DNA of 64,000 nt from NCBI GenBank assembly GCA_903826865.1, contig CAIKGD010000083.1, forward strand, positions 1 to 64,000, given 5' to 3'. Under the pieces are notes generated by a model that searched no databases, was not told the DNA's origin, and saw nothing but the letters and a program-made list of their open reading frames with translations. Positions within the stretch are counted from its first letter, which is position 1, and every line of letters begins with the position of its first letter. Shown here one piece after another: positions 26,344 to 34,547 of this stretch. Origin of the DNA: an uncultured Verrucomicrobiota bacterium (GTDB lineage: Bacteria; Verrucomicrobiota; Kiritimatiellia; Kiritimatiellales; Tichowtungiaceae). The position numbers and the translations under genes are program-made.

Positions 26344-29300
26344 ATGAAAACCGTACCGTTCTGCCATCTTCATTTTCACACGGAATACAGCCTGCTCGAC
26401 AGTTCGTGCAAGGTGGCGGACGCCGTGGCGGCGGCCAAGGAACTGGGCCAGGAGCATCTGGCCATCACCGACCACGGCGTGCTGTACGGTGTAATTGATT
26501 TCTATAAGCAGGCGCGCAAGGCGGGCATTAAGCCGATTATCGGCTGCGAGGTGTACATCGCCCGCAACGGAATGGATGAGAAGACGTCGCAGTCGGATAA
26601 TCTGCATCTGGTTCTGCTGGCTGAGGATAACACAGGCTACGACAATCTGATGCATCTGGTTTCGCTCGGCCATCTGGAAGGATTTTATTACAAGCCGCGC
26701 ATCGATAAGAAAACTCTCCGCCAATACAGCAGGGGCTTGATCGGTCTGTCGGCCTGTCTGAAGGGCGAAGTCGCGGAGGCTTGTGCCGAGGGCGCAGTGG
26801 ATAAAGCCGTAGCGCTGGCGAAGGAATATTCCGAAATCCTTGGGCCGAATAATTTTTTCCTCGAAATACAGGATCACGGCATTCCGGAACAGAAAACGGC
26901 CAATAAATATATTGTCGAGGTGGCGAAATGCACCGGTCTGCCGCTGGTGGCGACCAATGATGTGCATTACCTCCGGCAGGAGCACCGCGATGCGCACGAT
27001 GTGCTGATCTGTCTCCAGCACGGCAATCTGGTGAGCGATACAAACCGGATGAGTTATTCCGGCGATCAATTCTACATGAAGAGCGGAGCGGAGATGGAAC
27101 GGTTGTTTCCGAACCATCCGGAAGCGCTGGCCAATACGATAGAGATCGCCCGCCGCTGCAATGTGGAGTTTGTGGTGGAAAATCCGCCGCTCCATTTCCC
27201 GACGTTCACTATTCCGCCGGAATATGAAAACCAGAAGGAATACCTGATGGCAACCGGCATCGCAGGACTGAAGCGGCGCTATCCGGTTGAAGATCTCGCC
27301 CATCCTGAAACCGACATCGAGAAGCGGGTGGCGGAACGGTTCAACTACGAAGTCGGCGTCATTGAGAAGACCGGCTTCATCAACTACTTCCTCGTGGTGC
27401 AGGATTTTATCGCCTACGCCAAAAGTCAGAACATTCCGGTCGGGCCGGGCCGCGGGTCAGGCGCAGGCAGTATGCTGGCTTACGCACTGGGCATCACGGC
27501 GCTCGATCCGCTGCTCTATAACCTGATTTTCGAGCGCTTCCTCAACCCCGACCGCGTATCGCCGCCGGACTTCGACATCGACTTCTGCCAGGCGCGCCGC
27601 GGCGAAGTGATCGAGTACGTCAAAGACAAGTACGGCCGCGAAAACGTCGCGCAGATCATCACCTTCGGAACACTCGGCGCCAAAACCGTGATCCGCGACA
27701 TCGGCCGCGTGCTGGCGCTGCCGCTCAACGAGTGCGACAAGCTGGCCAAGATGGTGCCCGAAACGCCGGGGGCGACGCTGGAGCAGGCGCTGATCGAAAA
27801 CCCCGACTTCAAACGCGCGGTGCAGCAGGATGCCACGGCGAAGGAAATTATGAAGTATGCGCGGGTGCTGGAAGGTCTGCCGCGCCATACCGGCACGCAC
27901 GCCGCCGGCGTGGTGATCGGTGAAAAACCGCTGATCGATATCCTCCCGCTCTCTCGCGATAAAGACAAACAGGTGATCACCCAGTTTGAAATGAAGCCGA
28001 TGGAAGCCATCGGCCTGCTCAAGATGGATTTCCTCGGGCTGAAAACGCTGACGGTAATTCAGGAAGCGGCGGTGTCTATCCTCGCCAACCACGGCGTCGA
28101 ACTGGACATGGATAAAATTCCGCTCGATGACAAAAAAACCTACGACCTGCTCAACCGCGGCGACACGATCGGCGTGTTCCAGGTTGAAAGTGCGGGCATG
28201 CGCGACACGCTGCGCAAGATCGGTCTCGACCGCGTCGAAGACCTGATCGCCATGATCGCGCTCTACCGGCCGGGGCCGATGCAGTTCATTGACGAATTTA
28301 TCGCCCGCAAGCACGGCAAGGTGAAAATTCAGTATGACCACCCGCTGCTCGAACCTGTTCTGAAAGAAACCTACGGCATTATCGTTTATCAGGAACAGAT
28401 TCAGCAGGTCGCCAATAAGCTGGCCGGTTTTACGCTCGGCGAAGGCGACCTGCTGCGCCGCGCCATGGGGAAAAAAGACATGTCCGTCATGTCGGCTCAG
28501 CGCGAAAATTTCATCACCGGCTGTAAAAAGACCAACAACATTGACCGGAAGCTGGGCGAAAAACTCTGGGACATGATCGAAAAATTCGCGCAATACGGTT
28601 TCAACAAATCGCACAGCGCGGCGTACGGTATTATTTCCTATCAGACCGCCTGGCTGAAGGCCAACTACCCCGAAGAATTCATGGCCGCCCTGCTTTCAAG
28701 TGAAATGGGAACCCCTGACAAGCTGGCCTTTCTGCTGGCCGAAGCGCGCGAAATGGGCCTCAACGTGCGTGCGCCGAGCGTCAACGAAAGCGTAGCGCGC
28801 TTCCGCCCCGCAAAAGGCGCGCTGCATTTCGGCCTGGCCGGCGTCAAAAATGTCGGCGCAGGCGCGGTCGAAGCGCTGACCGTGGAGCGCGAAAAGAACG
28901 GCCCGTTCAAGGGGCTGATGGATTTCTGCATCCGCATGGGTTCGCGCGAGGTGAACCGCAAGACGCTGGAAAGCCTGATTAAATGCGGTGCCTTCGATTT
29001 CTGCCGCAAACCGCGCAGCCGCCTGTTCGCCGGTGTTGAAATGGCGATGGGCCGTGCGCAAAGCGCGCAAAAAGACAAATTGAGCGGACAGAGCTCGCTC
29101 TTCGACATGTTCAGCAGCGGTCCGGCGCAGAACGGCGATGACGACCTGCCCGCTGTCGAACCGTGGCCGGACAGCGAAATGCTTACGGCTGAAAAAGAGC
29201 TGATCGGGTTTTATATTTCCGGTCATCCGCTGGCCAAACATGAATGGACGCTGCGTACGTTCGCGCTGCAGCGCATCGGTGAACTGGCCGATGTAATGGA

Positions 29301-29892
29301 AGCCGCCGGCGGTGACGAACAGAAAACACTGATTCGCGTCGGCGGGCTGGTGGATAAATATAAAAAGGTTTTCACGAAGAAAGACGATCCCCGCCCCTAC
29401 GCGCGCTTCCGCCTCGAAGGCCTCGAAGCCGCGGTCAACGCCGTCGTCTGGCCGGACGATTTTCAGCGGTTCGAAAAACTGCTCGAAGACGGCACGCCGC
29501 TAATGGCCGGCGGACGCATCACGCGCGACTTCCGCGACGAACTGGAAATCCAGATTTCGGAAATTTTTCCGCTGCAAGAGGCACCGGCCCGGTTTGCAGA
29601 AAAAGTGAGCCTGCACCTGCCCGAAGCCGTGCTGAGTCAGGAAAAGTTTCAAGCCATCAAAAAAATCGCGGCGGAACACCCCGGCCCGACGCCGCTGAAT
29701 ATTTGTGTCCTGCTCGATTCCGGCGAAAAGGTTTTTATCAAAGCCGACCGCTCTTCGCAGGTGACCGCCTCGCCGGAGCTGGTGCAGAAACTTGAACACC
29801 TGCTAGGTGAAGAGGCGGTTTATGTCGGCGCGCGCTCACAACCGTTCTTGCACGAACCGCCCCGGCGGAGCTTTAATAGGCGCAAATCATGA
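26344..29892 (+). CDS. dnaE: DNA polymerase III alpha subunit
   Basis: Replicative polymerase catalytic subunit, 1182 residues. The N-terminal PHP domain starts CHLHFHTEYSLLDSSCKV, with metal-type His residues kept. The palm domain carries the catalytic acidic cluster PDFDIDFCQARRGEVIEYV, and the fingers region contains YNLIFERFLNPDR and FNKSHSAAYG. A clamp-binding-like motif GQSSLFDMF lies near residue 930, followed by an OB fold (IRVGGLVDKYKKVFTKKDD). The ATG at 26344 (MKTVPFCHLH) is preferred; several earlier in-frame starts back to 26287 would cross the palindromes upstream. It overlaps the acyltransferase gene by ATGA. Confidence 0.95.
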   Translation: MKTVPFCHLHFHTEYSLLDSSCKVADAVAAAKELGQEHLAITDHGVLYGVIDFYKQARKAGIKPIIGCEVYIARNGMDEKTSQSDNLHLVLLAEDNTGYDNLMHLVSLGHLEGFYYKPRIDKKTLRQYSRGLIGLSACLKGEVAEACAEGAVDKAVALAKEYSEILGPNNFFLEIQDHGIPEQKTANKYIVEVAKCTGLPLVATNDVHYLRQEHRDAHDVLICLQHGNLVSDTNRMSYSGDQFYMKSGAEMERLFPNHPEALANTIEIARRCNVEFVVENPPLHFPTFTIPPEYENQKEYLMATGIAGLKRRYPVEDLAHPETDIEKRVAERFNYEVGVIEKTGFINYFLVVQDFIAYAKSQNIPVGPGRGSGAGSMLAYALGITALDPLLYNLIFERFLNPDRVSPPDFDIDFCQARRGEVIEYVKDKYGRENVAQIITFGTLGAKTVIRDIGRVLALPLNECDKLAKMVPETPGATLEQALIENPDFKRAVQQDATAKEIMKYARVLEGLPRHTGTHAAGVVIGEKPLIDILPLSRDKDKQVITQFEMKPMEAIGLLKMDFLGLKTLTVIQEAAVSILANHGVELDMDKIPLDDKKTYDLLNRGDTIGVFQVESAGMRDTLRKIGLDRVEDLIAMIALYRPGPMQFIDEFIARKHGKVKIQYDHPLLEPVLKETYGIIVYQEQIQQVANKLAGFTLGEGDLLRRAMGKKDMSVMSAQRENFITGCKKTNNIDRKLGEKLWDMIEKFAQYGFNKSHSAAYGIISYQTAWLKANYPEEFMAALLSSEMGTPDKLAFLLAEAREMGLNVRAPSVNESVARFRPAKGALHFGLAGVKNVGAGAVEALTVEREKNGPFKGLMDFCIRMGSREVNRKTLESLIKCGAFDFCRKPRSRLFAGVEMAMGRAQSAQKDKLSGQSSLFDMFSSGPAQNGDDDLPAVEPWPDSEMLTAEKELIGFYISGHPLAKHEWTLRTFALQRIGELADVMEAAGGDEQKTLIRVGGLVDKYKKVFTKKDDPRPYARFRLEGLEAAVNAVVWPDDFQRFEKLLEDGTPLMAGGRITRDFRDELEIQISEIFPLQEAPARFAEKVSLHLPEAVLSQEKFQAIKKIAAEHPGPTPLNICVLLDSGEKVFIKADRSSQVTASPELVQKLEHLLGEEAVYVGARSQPFLHEPPRRSFNRRKS

Positions 29893-30794
29893 AGTATCGG
29901 ACTAAACATGTTTTTGAATACGTGATGCTGCGCGGCCTGCTCGGCCTCGTGAATGTTCTGCCGCTGCGCATAGCGCTGGCCGTCGGCTGGCTGCTCGGCG
30001 CGATTTTATTTTACGGGCTGCGCTTCCGCCGGCAAAAAGCGGAATCCCGCCTGAAACAGGTTTTCGGCGAACGCTTCAGCGCTAAAGAGCGCCGCCGCAT
30101 AGCATGGCTTTCGTTCCGCAATATCTGCTTTAACGCGGTCGAAGCCGCACGCTTCGGAAAACTGACGCCGGAAAAACTGCAGCGCATGCCGATCTACGCC
30201 GGCATCACCGCCATGCAGAAAATTTACCGTGAAAACGGCGCGTTCATTTTTGCTACCGCGCATATGGGCAACTGGGATCTGGGCGGCATTGCCTGCAAGC
30301 TGGCGGGTATTCCGGTTTTTTCCATTGCGCGTCGGCAGAAAAATCCGCTGACCGATGAACTGCTCAACCGGATGCGCAACGCCACCGGCATGGAAGTGGT
30401 GCTGAACGATTCCAAGGTGCTCAAAAACGTCGTCCGCAAAATCAAAGCCGGCGAAGTGCTGGCGATTCTGCCGGATGTGCGCTCGCGCACGGAAGCACTG
30501 GCCATCGATTTTCTCGGCGGCAAAGCCAATATCGGCGCCGGGGTAGTGCTCTTCGCACAAATGGCAGACTGCCCGATCTATCCGGCGGTGCTGCTGCGCC
30601 GCGGCTGGGCGCACCACGAATACAAAGTGTTCGACCCGATCTTCCCCGATCCATCGCTCGACAAAAAAGACGACTGGCAGCGGATGATGCAAAAGCTCGT
30701 CTCCATCTTTGACGCCGAAATCCACGCCCACCCCGAACAGTATTTCTGGTTCAACAAACGCTGGGTGCTCGATCCGATTAAGAGAATGGGATGA
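29889..30794 (+). CDS. Lysophospholipid/lipid A acyltransferase (LpxL/HtrB family)
   Basis: A 301-residue inner-membrane acyltransferase with one N-terminal hydrophobic segment (LAVGWLLGAILFYGL) and the catalytic H....D motif in ATAHMGNWDLGG. Later family blocks are PVFSIARRQKNPLTDELLNRMR and EVLAILPDVRSR. The family adds secondary acyl chains to lipid A, which points to a Gram-negative outer membrane with LPS. It overlaps dnaE by four bases, a coupling that is likely for expression only. Acyl-chain preference is unknown. Confidence 0.88.
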   Translation: MKYRTKHVFEYVMLRGLLGLVNVLPLRIALAVGWLLGAILFYGLRFRRQKAESRLKQVFGERFSAKERRRIAWLSFRNICFNAVEAARFGKLTPEKLQRMPIYAGITAMQKIYRENGAFIFATAHMGNWDLGGIACKLAGIPVFSIARRQKNPLTDELLNRMRNATGMEVVLNDSKVLKNVVRKIKAGEVLAILPDVRSRTEALAIDFLGGKANIGAGVVLFAQMADCPIYPAVLLRRGWAHHEYKVFDPIFPDPSLDKKDDWQRMMQKLVSIFDAEIHAHPEQYFWFNKRWVLDPIKRMG

Positions 30795-30917
30795 TGAACA
30801 CTGGAATAGAGCTATTTTTATCTCTGCCCAGCGGATTTACTCCTCGCAAATTTGATGTTTAATATTATGTTGGTCGAAGAAGAAATAACGGTAGAAATAT
30901 CCTGATACGGTAACAGC

Positions 30918-31808
30918 ATGAACATTTTTGAAAACAACGGGCATGCAATCATATGGGGCGACGTGATCGAGGCTCTGACTACCGAAATCCCTGACAATTC
31001 TATTGATTTGGTATTCGCCGACCCCCCGTACAATATCGGCAAGAACTTTAACGGTCGTAAGGACCGGTGGCCGTCTGACGAAGCGTATCTCTCTTGGTGT
31101 TATGAGTGGCTTGAACTCTGCATCTCAAAACTTAAGCCTACCGGTAGTCTTTACGTGATGACCGCCACCCAAAACATGCCGTTCTTTGATATCTTCCTCC
31201 GCAAACGCCTCCATATTCTGTCGCGTATCGTGTGGGCATATGACAGTTCGGGTGTACAGGCGCGTAATTACTTCGGCTCTCTCTACGAACCAATTCTTTT
31301 TGGCGTTAAGGATAAAGACAACTACACCTTTAACGCCGATGATATCCTTGTTGAAGCGCGCACAGGCGCGACTCGTAAATTGATCGACTACCGAAAATCC
31401 GTTCCTGCCGTGTACAATAGTAAAAAGGTTCCTGGAAACGTCTGGAATATACCGCGAGTTAGGTACCGAATGGACGAGTACGAAAATCACCCGACCCAGA
31501 AACCAACCGCACTTCTTGATAGAATCGTACGCGCGAGTTCAAATCCTGGAGACCTAGTACTTGACCCGTTTTCCGGAACATTCACCACCTCATCAGTCGC
31601 GCAGCTGTTGGGGCGCAACTCCGTCGGTATTGAGGCCGAGGAAACGTATGTGAAAATCGGACTTCGCCGTTTGGCTATTCGGGAACAATACAATGGAGAA
31701 GTCCTGCGCCGAGAACCTAAGATATACGAACAACAAGAATCACCATCTCAACAACATCTGGCAATCTTTGAAGGGCGGACACCATGGAACACGACTTCAC
31801 CCCAGTAA
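30918..31808 (+). CDS. DNA adenine-type methyltransferase, beta class
   Basis: A 296-residue modification methylase. The catalytic motif DPPYNIGKNF is near the N-terminus (about residue 37) and the SAM-binding motif DPFSGTFTTSSVA is near the C-terminus, which is the beta-class order; the target-recognition region lies between. NHPTQKPTALLDRIVRAS precedes motif I as in YhdJ-like enzymes. The recognition site is unknown. The gene is visibly more AT-rich than its neighbours and overlaps a restriction-endonuclease-like gene by 25 bases. Together they look like a horizontally acquired type II restriction-modification unit. Confidence 0.87.
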   Translation: MNIFENNGHAIIWGDVIEALTTEIPDNSIDLVFADPPYNIGKNFNGRKDRWPSDEAYLSWCYEWLELCISKLKPTGSLYVMTATQNMPFFDIFLRKRLHILSRIVWAYDSSGVQARNYFGSLYEPILFGVKDKDNYTFNADDILVEARTGATRKLIDYRKSVPAVYNSKKVPGNVWNIPRVRYRMDEYENHPTQKPTALLDRIVRASSNPGDLVLDPFSGTFTTSSVAQLLGRNSVGIEAEETYVKIGLRRLAIREQYNGEVLRREPKIYEQQESPSQQHLAIFEGRTPWNTTSPQ

Positions 31809-32203
31809 TAAACGCAGTTCTTACTCGGCACTTCGGAACTGCCGCACAAGATCTTTTCGAAAAAAGCCCTCTTCTACAATACATTAACCTTAAAACGGTT
31901 TCCGCTACCCGTGGTTCAAAGTCGAGAAGCAGTTTTGCGAATCTGTACGCGATCTATGTTCTGGCGGAAGACTATGTAGCGCACGGGTTTCACAAAAAAG
32001 GGGATTATTCTAAATACGAAGGTGCTCAATTCTCAAAACTCTTTACGCGACAACGCGAGTTGCCCTTTGGAAGCAAGTTGCAAAACCACGGGTTAGGAGT
32101 TGCCCAAGGCTATCTAGACAATATCATGACGGAGATCGTCAGCCAAAGTAAGGTCGAATTCAACTACGAGGATTCTGATGACGATGAGAATGACGAAGAA
32201 TGA
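31784..32203 (+). CDS. Putative type II restriction endonuclease, probably truncated
   Basis: A 139-residue protein that overlaps the methylase gene. The N-terminal part (SPLLQYINLKT, SFANLYAIYVLAEDYV, RQRELPFGSKLQNH) resembles the first third of larger restriction endonucleases I have seen beside such methylases. It then diverges and ends in an acidic tail (EDSDDDENDEE). It seems shorter than the usual enzyme, so it may be a 3'-truncated remnant, leaving an orphan methylase. No PD-(D/E)XK motif is clear in what remains. The assignment rests on context and partial resemblance. Confidence 0.5.
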   Translation: MEHDFTPVINAVLTRHFGTAAQDLFEKSPLLQYINLKTVSATRGSKSRSSFANLYAIYVLAEDYVAHGFHKKGDYSKYEGAQFSKLFTRQRELPFGSKLQNHGLGVAQGYLDNIMTEIVSQSKVEFNYEDSDDDENDEE

Positions 32204-32273
32204 AGTTGGCCTATATCGCGTCCTGCCACCACAACTTATCTGCAGGTCGGTAGGTTGAGACAACTCTTCGGTG

Positions 32274-32354
32274 TTATTCCTTCTCGCCGCCGAAAACTTC
32301 GTCGCCGTCATAGACAACCGCCGCCTGGCCGGGAGTAAGGGCGAACTGCGGCTC
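32274..32354 (-). pseudogene. Truncated copy of the mnmA 3' end
   Basis: On the minus strand this reads EPQFALTPGQAAVVYDGDEV then FGGEKE and a stop. The full mnmA gene 0.9 kb to the right ends EPQFALTPGQAAVVYDGDEV then LGGGWIK. About 60 of 69 aligned bases match, and nearly all differences are silent. The fragment is in the same orientation as mnmA, and a SOUL gene lies between the two copies. It has no start codon of its own in register with a real gene. Confidence 0.88.
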
Positions 32355-32361
32355 TTTGAGT

Positions 32362-32438
32362 TTTGGAGTGCGGCAGCTTGATGCCGCTTTTCCCCGCGAC
32401 CGTACAGTGAAAGCGCCGTCAAGCTGCCGCACTCCAAA
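32362..32438. repeat. Long palindrome (TTTGGAGTGCGGC family), copy A
   Basis: Perfect 20-bp inverted repeat: the left arm at 32362-32381 begins TTTGGAGTGCGGCAGCTTG and the right arm at 32419-32438 is its exact complement, with a 37-bp loop. It lies between the mnmA fragment and the SOUL gene. A diverged relative is at 33143-33249. Confidence 0.85.
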
Positions 32439-32560
32439 TGGGCGCAAGACGCGATGTCGGAATACGGAAAAGAAGATTGTGTTTATTCTGATCGGCGGTG
32501 TTACTCTTCGAGAAGACACTGATTGATACAGCTACGTGCAAATAATCCGGGGCGGTGGTC

Positions 32561-33139
32561 ATGAAACATACAATTCGTATTCTGCTTACAGCCGCAGTTC
32601 TAATCATAGGAGCGAGGAATGTCATGGCAATCGAAGAAGCAACCTACAAGGTAGTGGAAACAGACGGCCGGTTTGAGACCCGCGATTACGCGCCCCACAT
32701 CCTCGCCGAAACGGTCGTGGACGGAAGTCTGGAAGATGCCGGAAACTCGGCGTTCGGCAGGCTCTTTCAATATATTTCCGGCGAAAACCAGACGCACGGC
32801 AAGGTGGCTATGACCGCTCCCGTGGGACAACAGCCCGCGCAGGAAAAGTGGGCCGTGAGTTTCATGATGCCGGCAACATATACGCTCGGAACTCTTCCGG
32901 CACCGGCGGATCCCAAGGTCACGTTACGTCCGATTCCGGCCCGCCGGGTCGCCGCCGTGCGCTACTCCGGTTTCTGGAGTCAGGCGCGCTACCTTAAATT
33001 CAAAGCGGAACTGGAGTCGTGGATTGGTGCAAAGGGACTTACTGTTGCGGGCGATCCGATATGGGCGCGCTACAACCCGCCGTTTACTCCCTGGTTTTTG
33101 CGCCGGAACGAAATCCTGATTCCGGTGAATATAAAATAA
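32561..33139 (+). CDS. SOUL-family haem-binding protein, exported
   Basis: A 192-residue protein with a signal peptide (MKHTIRILLTAAVLIIGARNVMA) and a SOUL/HEBP domain: YKVVETDGRFETRDYAPHILAE, NSAFGRLFQYISGENQ, KVAMTAPVGQQ and PWFLRRNEILIPV are family blocks. Members bind haem or porphyrin; the bacterial role is unclear. The ATG at 32561 is preferred over a GTG at 32555. It lies between two copies of the mnmA 3' end and between two related palindromes, so it may be an inserted cargo gene. Confidence 0.88.
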   Translation: MKHTIRILLTAAVLIIGARNVMAIEEATYKVVETDGRFETRDYAPHILAETVVDGSLEDAGNSAFGRLFQYISGENQTHGKVAMTAPVGQQPAQEKWAVSFMMPATYTLGTLPAPADPKVTLRPIPARRVAAVRYSGFWSQARYLKFKAELESWIGAKGLTVAGDPIWARYNPPFTPWFLRRNEILIPVNIK

Positions 33140-33142
33140 GCT

Positions 33143-33249
33143 ATGGACTGCGGCGGCTTGCCGCCGCTTTTGCAGGGCGAAGCTTGCTTCGACTGCTCAC
33201 CGAAGCAAGCTTCGGCAACTAAAGCGCAGGCAAGCCTGCGCACTCCAAA
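33143..33249. repeat. Compound palindrome, copy B, between convergent genes
   Basis: This stretch runs GGACTGCGGCGGCTTGCCGC at the left to AGGCAAGCCTGCGCACTCCA at the right, with an inner hairpin CGAAGCTTGCTTCG/CGAAGCAAGCTTCG. Its outer edges match copy A at 32362-32438. It separates the convergent SOUL and mnmA genes and could stop both transcripts. Confidence 0.75.
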
Positions 33250-33252
33250 TAA

Positions 33253-34398
33253 TTACTTAATCCACCCGCCACCGAGAACTTCGTCGCCGTCATAAACGAC
33301 CGCCGCCTGACCGGGAGTGAGCGCGAACTGCGGTTCGGCAAAACAAACTTTGAATTCAGTGTCGTTGATTTTTTTCAGCGTTGCTGGCGCGCCGCGATGG
33401 CCGTAGCGGGGTTGGACGGTGAAAACAGAATGACCCACCCCGCCGTTCCGGCACCCCTCCAAAGGAGGGGATTTTAAGAGCTCCCCTCCGGTGGAGGGGT
33501 GGCCGCAGGCCGGGGTGGGTTGCGGAGTTTGATTTTCGGGAAAATGTCCTGAAATCCAATGCGCGTCCTGCACCAGACATTCGGACTGCATGACGCCTTC
33601 GCGCGGCGAAAGAGTAATTTCGTTTTTAGCGGCATCAATGCGGCTGACGTAAACGCGTTCCCCAACGGCGACGCCGGTGCCGCCGCGCTGTCCAACAGTG
33701 AAGCGATGGATGCCGTCGTGGTCGGCCAGCTTGTTTCCTTTATCGTCGAGTACACGGCCTTTCTTTTTGACTTCCGGCGCGCGCGCTTCGACAAATTCGG
33801 GATACATGCCCTCTTCGACAAAGCAGAGGTCCTGACTTTCGCCGCGCGGGATAACCGGCAGATCGTGATCGGCCGACCATTTTTTGACTTCCTCTTTCGT
33901 CCAGCCGCCGAGCGGAAACACGACATGCGCGAGCTGTTTCTGCGAGAGGCGGTGCAGGAAGTAAGACTGGTCTTTGGTGCGGTCCGCGCCGCGCAGCAGA
34001 TGAAACGCGCCGCCGCGTTCTTCGATGCGGGCGTAGTGGCCGGTCGCCAGCACGGCGCAGTCGAGCTGCACGGCGCGATCGAGCAGAAAGCCGAATTTGA
34101 TGAACTGGTTGCAGGCAATGCACGGCGACGGCGTGCGGCCCGCCGCGTATTCGCTGACGAACGGGTTCACCACTTTTTCTTCGAAGCGGTCCTGCGCGTT
34201 GACGACGTAGTGGCGGATGCCGAGCGCCGCGCAGACTTTCTGGGCGCGGGCGACATCTTCGAGTGAACAGCAGCGCGAGCCGTTTTTCCACATGTGGGCG
34301 GTCAGGCCGATAACTTCCCAGCCCTGCTCCACAAGCAGAGCCGCCGCCACGGAACTGTCCGTGCCGCCGCTCATTCCGACTGCCGCGCGCTTTTTCAT
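33253..34398 (-). CDS. mnmA: tRNA-specific 2-thiouridylase MnmA
   Basis: Enzyme that thiolates U34 of Lys, Glu and Gln tRNAs. The 381-residue product has the PP-loop SGGTDSSVAAALL, the catalytic Cys in TPSPCIACNQFIKFG, the second Cys in GESQDLCFVEEG, and a C-terminal beta-barrel ending in ALTPGQAAVVYDGDEVLGGG. Between GHFPEN and FTVQPRYGHR a segment of about 34 residues (QPTPACGHPSTGGELLKSPP, then LEGCRNGGVG) is the translation of the palindromic element at 33433-33520. The insertion falls in the C-terminal barrel region, away from the active site. A second copy of the 3' end lies at 32274-32354. Confidence 0.95.
   Translation of the reverse strand: MKKRAAVGMSGGTDSSVAAALLVEQGWEVIGLTAHMWKNGSRCCSLEDVARAQKVCAALGIRHYVVNAQDRFEEKVVNPFVSEYAAGRTPSPCIACNQFIKFGFLLDRAVQLDCAVLATGHYARIEERGGAFHLLRGADRTKDQSYFLHRLSQKQLAHVVFPLGGWTKEEVKKWSADHDLPVIPRGESQDLCFVEEGMYPEFVEARAPEVKKKGRVLDDKGNKLADHDGIHRFTVGQRGGTGVAVGERVYVSRIDAAKNEITLSPREGVMQSECLVQDAHWISGHFPENQTPQPTPACGHPSTGGELLKSPPLEGCRNGGVGHSVFTVQPRYGHRGAPATLKKINDTEFKVCFAEPQFALTPGQAAVVYDGDEVLGGGWIK
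33433..33520. repeat. In-frame palindromic element, copy 2 (inside mnmA)
   Basis: An 88-bp element with ACCCACCCC at 33433-33441 and GGGGTGGGT at 33512-33520 as terminal inverted repeats. The interior CACCCCTCC..GGAGGGGAT/CTCCCCTCC..GGAGGGGTG also pairs. It lies in the coding part of mnmA and is read in the opposite DNA direction to copy 1 at 3055-3154. Because it is nearly palindromic and kept in the equivalent frame, both copies give the peptide pattern GHPS-GG-L-SPP-E-GGVG. Confidence 0.9.
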
Positions 34399-34547
34399 GT
34401 CGTGGCGGGTTGTAACGGATGCCGGAGGGAAAAGCCAGCGTTTCTACTGCCGAACCCCGTTTACAAAGCGATCCGCACGTCATCCAGACAATAAATTCCG
34501 CTGACAGACGTTTTACATAGTACACTTGAACAGGAAAGGGTTGCTGT

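Noticed and set aside
33140-33250. Repeats near mnmA considered as a CRISPR array
   Set aside because: Only inverted repeats without regular direct repeats and spacers, and no cas genes in the window.
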